From Rhodothermia bacterium (GTDB lineage: Bacteria; Bacteroidota; Rhodothermia; Rhodothermales; JABDKH01): 7,861 nucleotides of DNA. The first letter of the stretch is position 1, and each line of letters begins with the position of its first letter. The notes beneath the pieces were generated by a model. That model saw only the letters and a program-made list of their open reading frames with translations, had not been told where the DNA came from and searched no databases. The position numbers and the translations under genes were made by a program. Positions 6,614 through 7,861 of this stretch are shown here, in pieces. The stretch is from contig JAHHLP010000369.1 of the NCBI GenBank assembly GCA_018679295.1, forward strand, positions 1 through 7,861, written 5' to 3'.

Positions 6614-7861
6614 ATGGAGCCAGCTAAACTATTACTCGATGGGTCGGAATACGAATTGCCCGTGGTCGTCGGCACGGAGGACGAGGTCGCGATTAACATC
6701 CGCACCCTGCGGAAGGAATCCAAAGCAATAACGCTGGATCCCGGGTACGGAAACACGGGGTCGTGCGAGAGCTCGATTACTTTCATCGATGGCGAGAAGG
6801 GCATCCTCCGCTATCGAGGGTATCCCATTGAAGAGCTGGCTGAGCACGCCTCATTCGTGGAGGTCTGTTATCTCCTCATCAAAGGCGAGCTTCCAAGCCA
6901 GGACGAGTTCGACGGATTTCAGCACGCGATAACGCACCACAGCCTTCTGCACGAAGACATGAAGAAGTTCTTCGAAGGCTATCCTGCGAGCGCACATCCG
7001 ATGAGTGTCCTCTCGGCAATGGTCGCCTCTCTGTCTGCGTACTATCCGGAATCGGACGACCCGCAGGATCTGGAACTGAACATCATTAGGCTGATTGCGA
7101 AGCTGAAGACACTTGCCGCGTTCTCCTTCAAGAAATCGATCGGCCATCCATATATCTATCCGCGCAACGACTTCAGCTATGCGGGCGACTTCCTGCATAT
7201 GATGTTTGCAGTCCCTGCGGAAAGCTATTCTCCGTCCCCGCTCCTGATGAAAGCGTTGGACATGCTGCTCGTTCTACACGCGGACCATGAGCAGAATTGT
7301 TCGACGTCGACAGTCAGAATGGTCGGCAGCAGCGGTGCCGACCTCTTCGCATCGATGTCCGCCGGCATTAGCGCACTGTCCGGACCGCTCCACGGAAAGG
7401 CGAATCAGGAGGTCATCAATATGCTCGAGATGATTCGCCAGGACGGAGGCAACTACCAGAAATACATCGAAAAGGCGAAGGACAAGTCAGATGACTTTCG
7501 GTTGATGGGCTTCGGCCACCGGGTCTACAAGAATTTTGATCCGCGGGCAAGAGTCATCAAGAAGTGGGCGGACGAAGTCCTGGAAGAACTCGGGATAGAC
7601 GACCCATTGCTCGACATCGCCAAGAAGCTCGAGGAAATCGCACTAAAGGACGACTACTTCGCAGAGAGAAAGCTCTACCCGAATGTCGATTTCTACTCAG
7701 GTACCCTGTACCGGGCTATGGGCATACCGACCAACATGTTTACCGTCATGTTTGCAATGGGTAGAATGCCCGGATGGATCGCGCAGTGGATGGAGATGCG
7801 CTCCGACCCTGCCGGCCGCATCCATCGCCCTCGGCAAGTTTATACAGGAGAGAAGCTAAGG
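6614..7861 (+). CDS. gltA: Citrate synthase (type I, hexameric family), partial, C-terminus off the right edge
   Basis: Citrate synthase condenses acetyl-CoA with oxaloacetate to form citrate, the entry step of the TCA cycle, in the cytoplasm. I translated 416 codons from the ATG at 6614, which follows a strong ribosome site (GGAGAGGAG, then CAT). The chain matches the GltA type: an N-terminal beta-rich domain with LDPGYGNTGSCESSITFIDG (about 43-62), GILRYRGYPIEELA, then LHADHEQNCSTSTVR. The catalytic triad is visible as His260 in GPLHGKAN, His302 in GFGHRVYKN and Asp359 in NVDFYSG, close to the E. coli positions 264, 305 and 362. The C-terminal RPRQVYTGEKLR shows that only about ten residues are missing. 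The residue two after His260 is Lys, where E. coli has Gly (HGGAN). The N-terminal domain suggests the NADH-sensitive hexameric class, but regulation cannot be read here. Confidence 0.97.
   Translation, partial: MEPAKLLLDGSEYELPVVVGTEDEVAINIRTLRKESKAITLDPGYGNTGSCESSITFIDGEKGILRYRGYPIEELAEHASFVEVCYLLIKGELPSQDEFDGFQHAITHHSLLHEDMKKFFEGYPASAHPMSVLSAMVASLSAYYPESDDPQDLELNIIRLIAKLKTLAAFSFKKSIGHPYIYPRNDFSYAGDFLHMMFAVPAESYSPSPLLMKALDMLLVLHADHEQNCSTSTVRMVGSSGADLFASMSAGISALSGPLHGKANQEVINMLEMIRQDGGNYQKYIEKAKDKSDDFRLMGFGHRVYKNFDPRARVIKKWADEVLEELGIDDPLLDIAKKLEEIALKDDYFAERKLYPNVDFYSGTLYRAMGIPTNMFTVMFAMGRMPGWIAQWMEMRSDPAGRIHRPRQVYTGEKLR

Overview
The window is ordinary, densely coding chromosomal DNA of moderately high GC from a Gram-negative-type bacterium. 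A TRAP transporter and a predicted lipoprotein point to an envelope with a periplasm. The taxon cannot be fixed from the sequence. The hexameric-type citrate synthase, the DUF885 lipoprotein and one weak TAnnTTTG-like promoter match would fit the Bacteroidota/Rhodothermota side of the tree, but this is a guess. There are no RNA genes, CRISPR arrays, insertion sequences, integrases, phage genes or recognisable defence modules.

Layout, left to right. (1) Positions 1-1369, minus strand: the membrane half of a TRAP transporter, with a DctQ-type small subunit followed, with a 4-base ATGA overlap, by a DctM-type large subunit that runs off the left edge. The substrate-binding protein (DctP) is not in the window. 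(2) Positions 1521-3281, plus strand: a DUF885-family, zinc-metallopeptidase-like predicted lipoprotein, divergent from the transporter. (3) Positions 3338-6370, minus strand: three genes read in the order voltage-gated-type potassium channel, uracil-DNA-glycosylase-superfamily protein, RarA AAA+ ATPase. The first two overlap by 4 bases (GTGA). RarA follows after a 151-base spacer that holds a small perfect hairpin and a G/C-skewed tract. (4) From 6614, plus strand: citrate synthase, which is divergent from the channel and runs off the right edge with probably only the last few residues missing.

How they may work together. The TRAP pair imports an organic acid or related small molecule using an ion gradient. 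The DUF885 protein probably acts on peptides or esters in the envelope. Citrate synthase opens the TCA cycle. The glycosylase-like protein and RarA both belong to genome maintenance and may share a transcript with the channel. I see no convincing evidence for a new biological system. The most useful second looks are the channel/glycosylase coupling, the cysteine-poor glycosylase-like protein with unusual motifs, the zinc ribbon on the channel, and the rarA leader.
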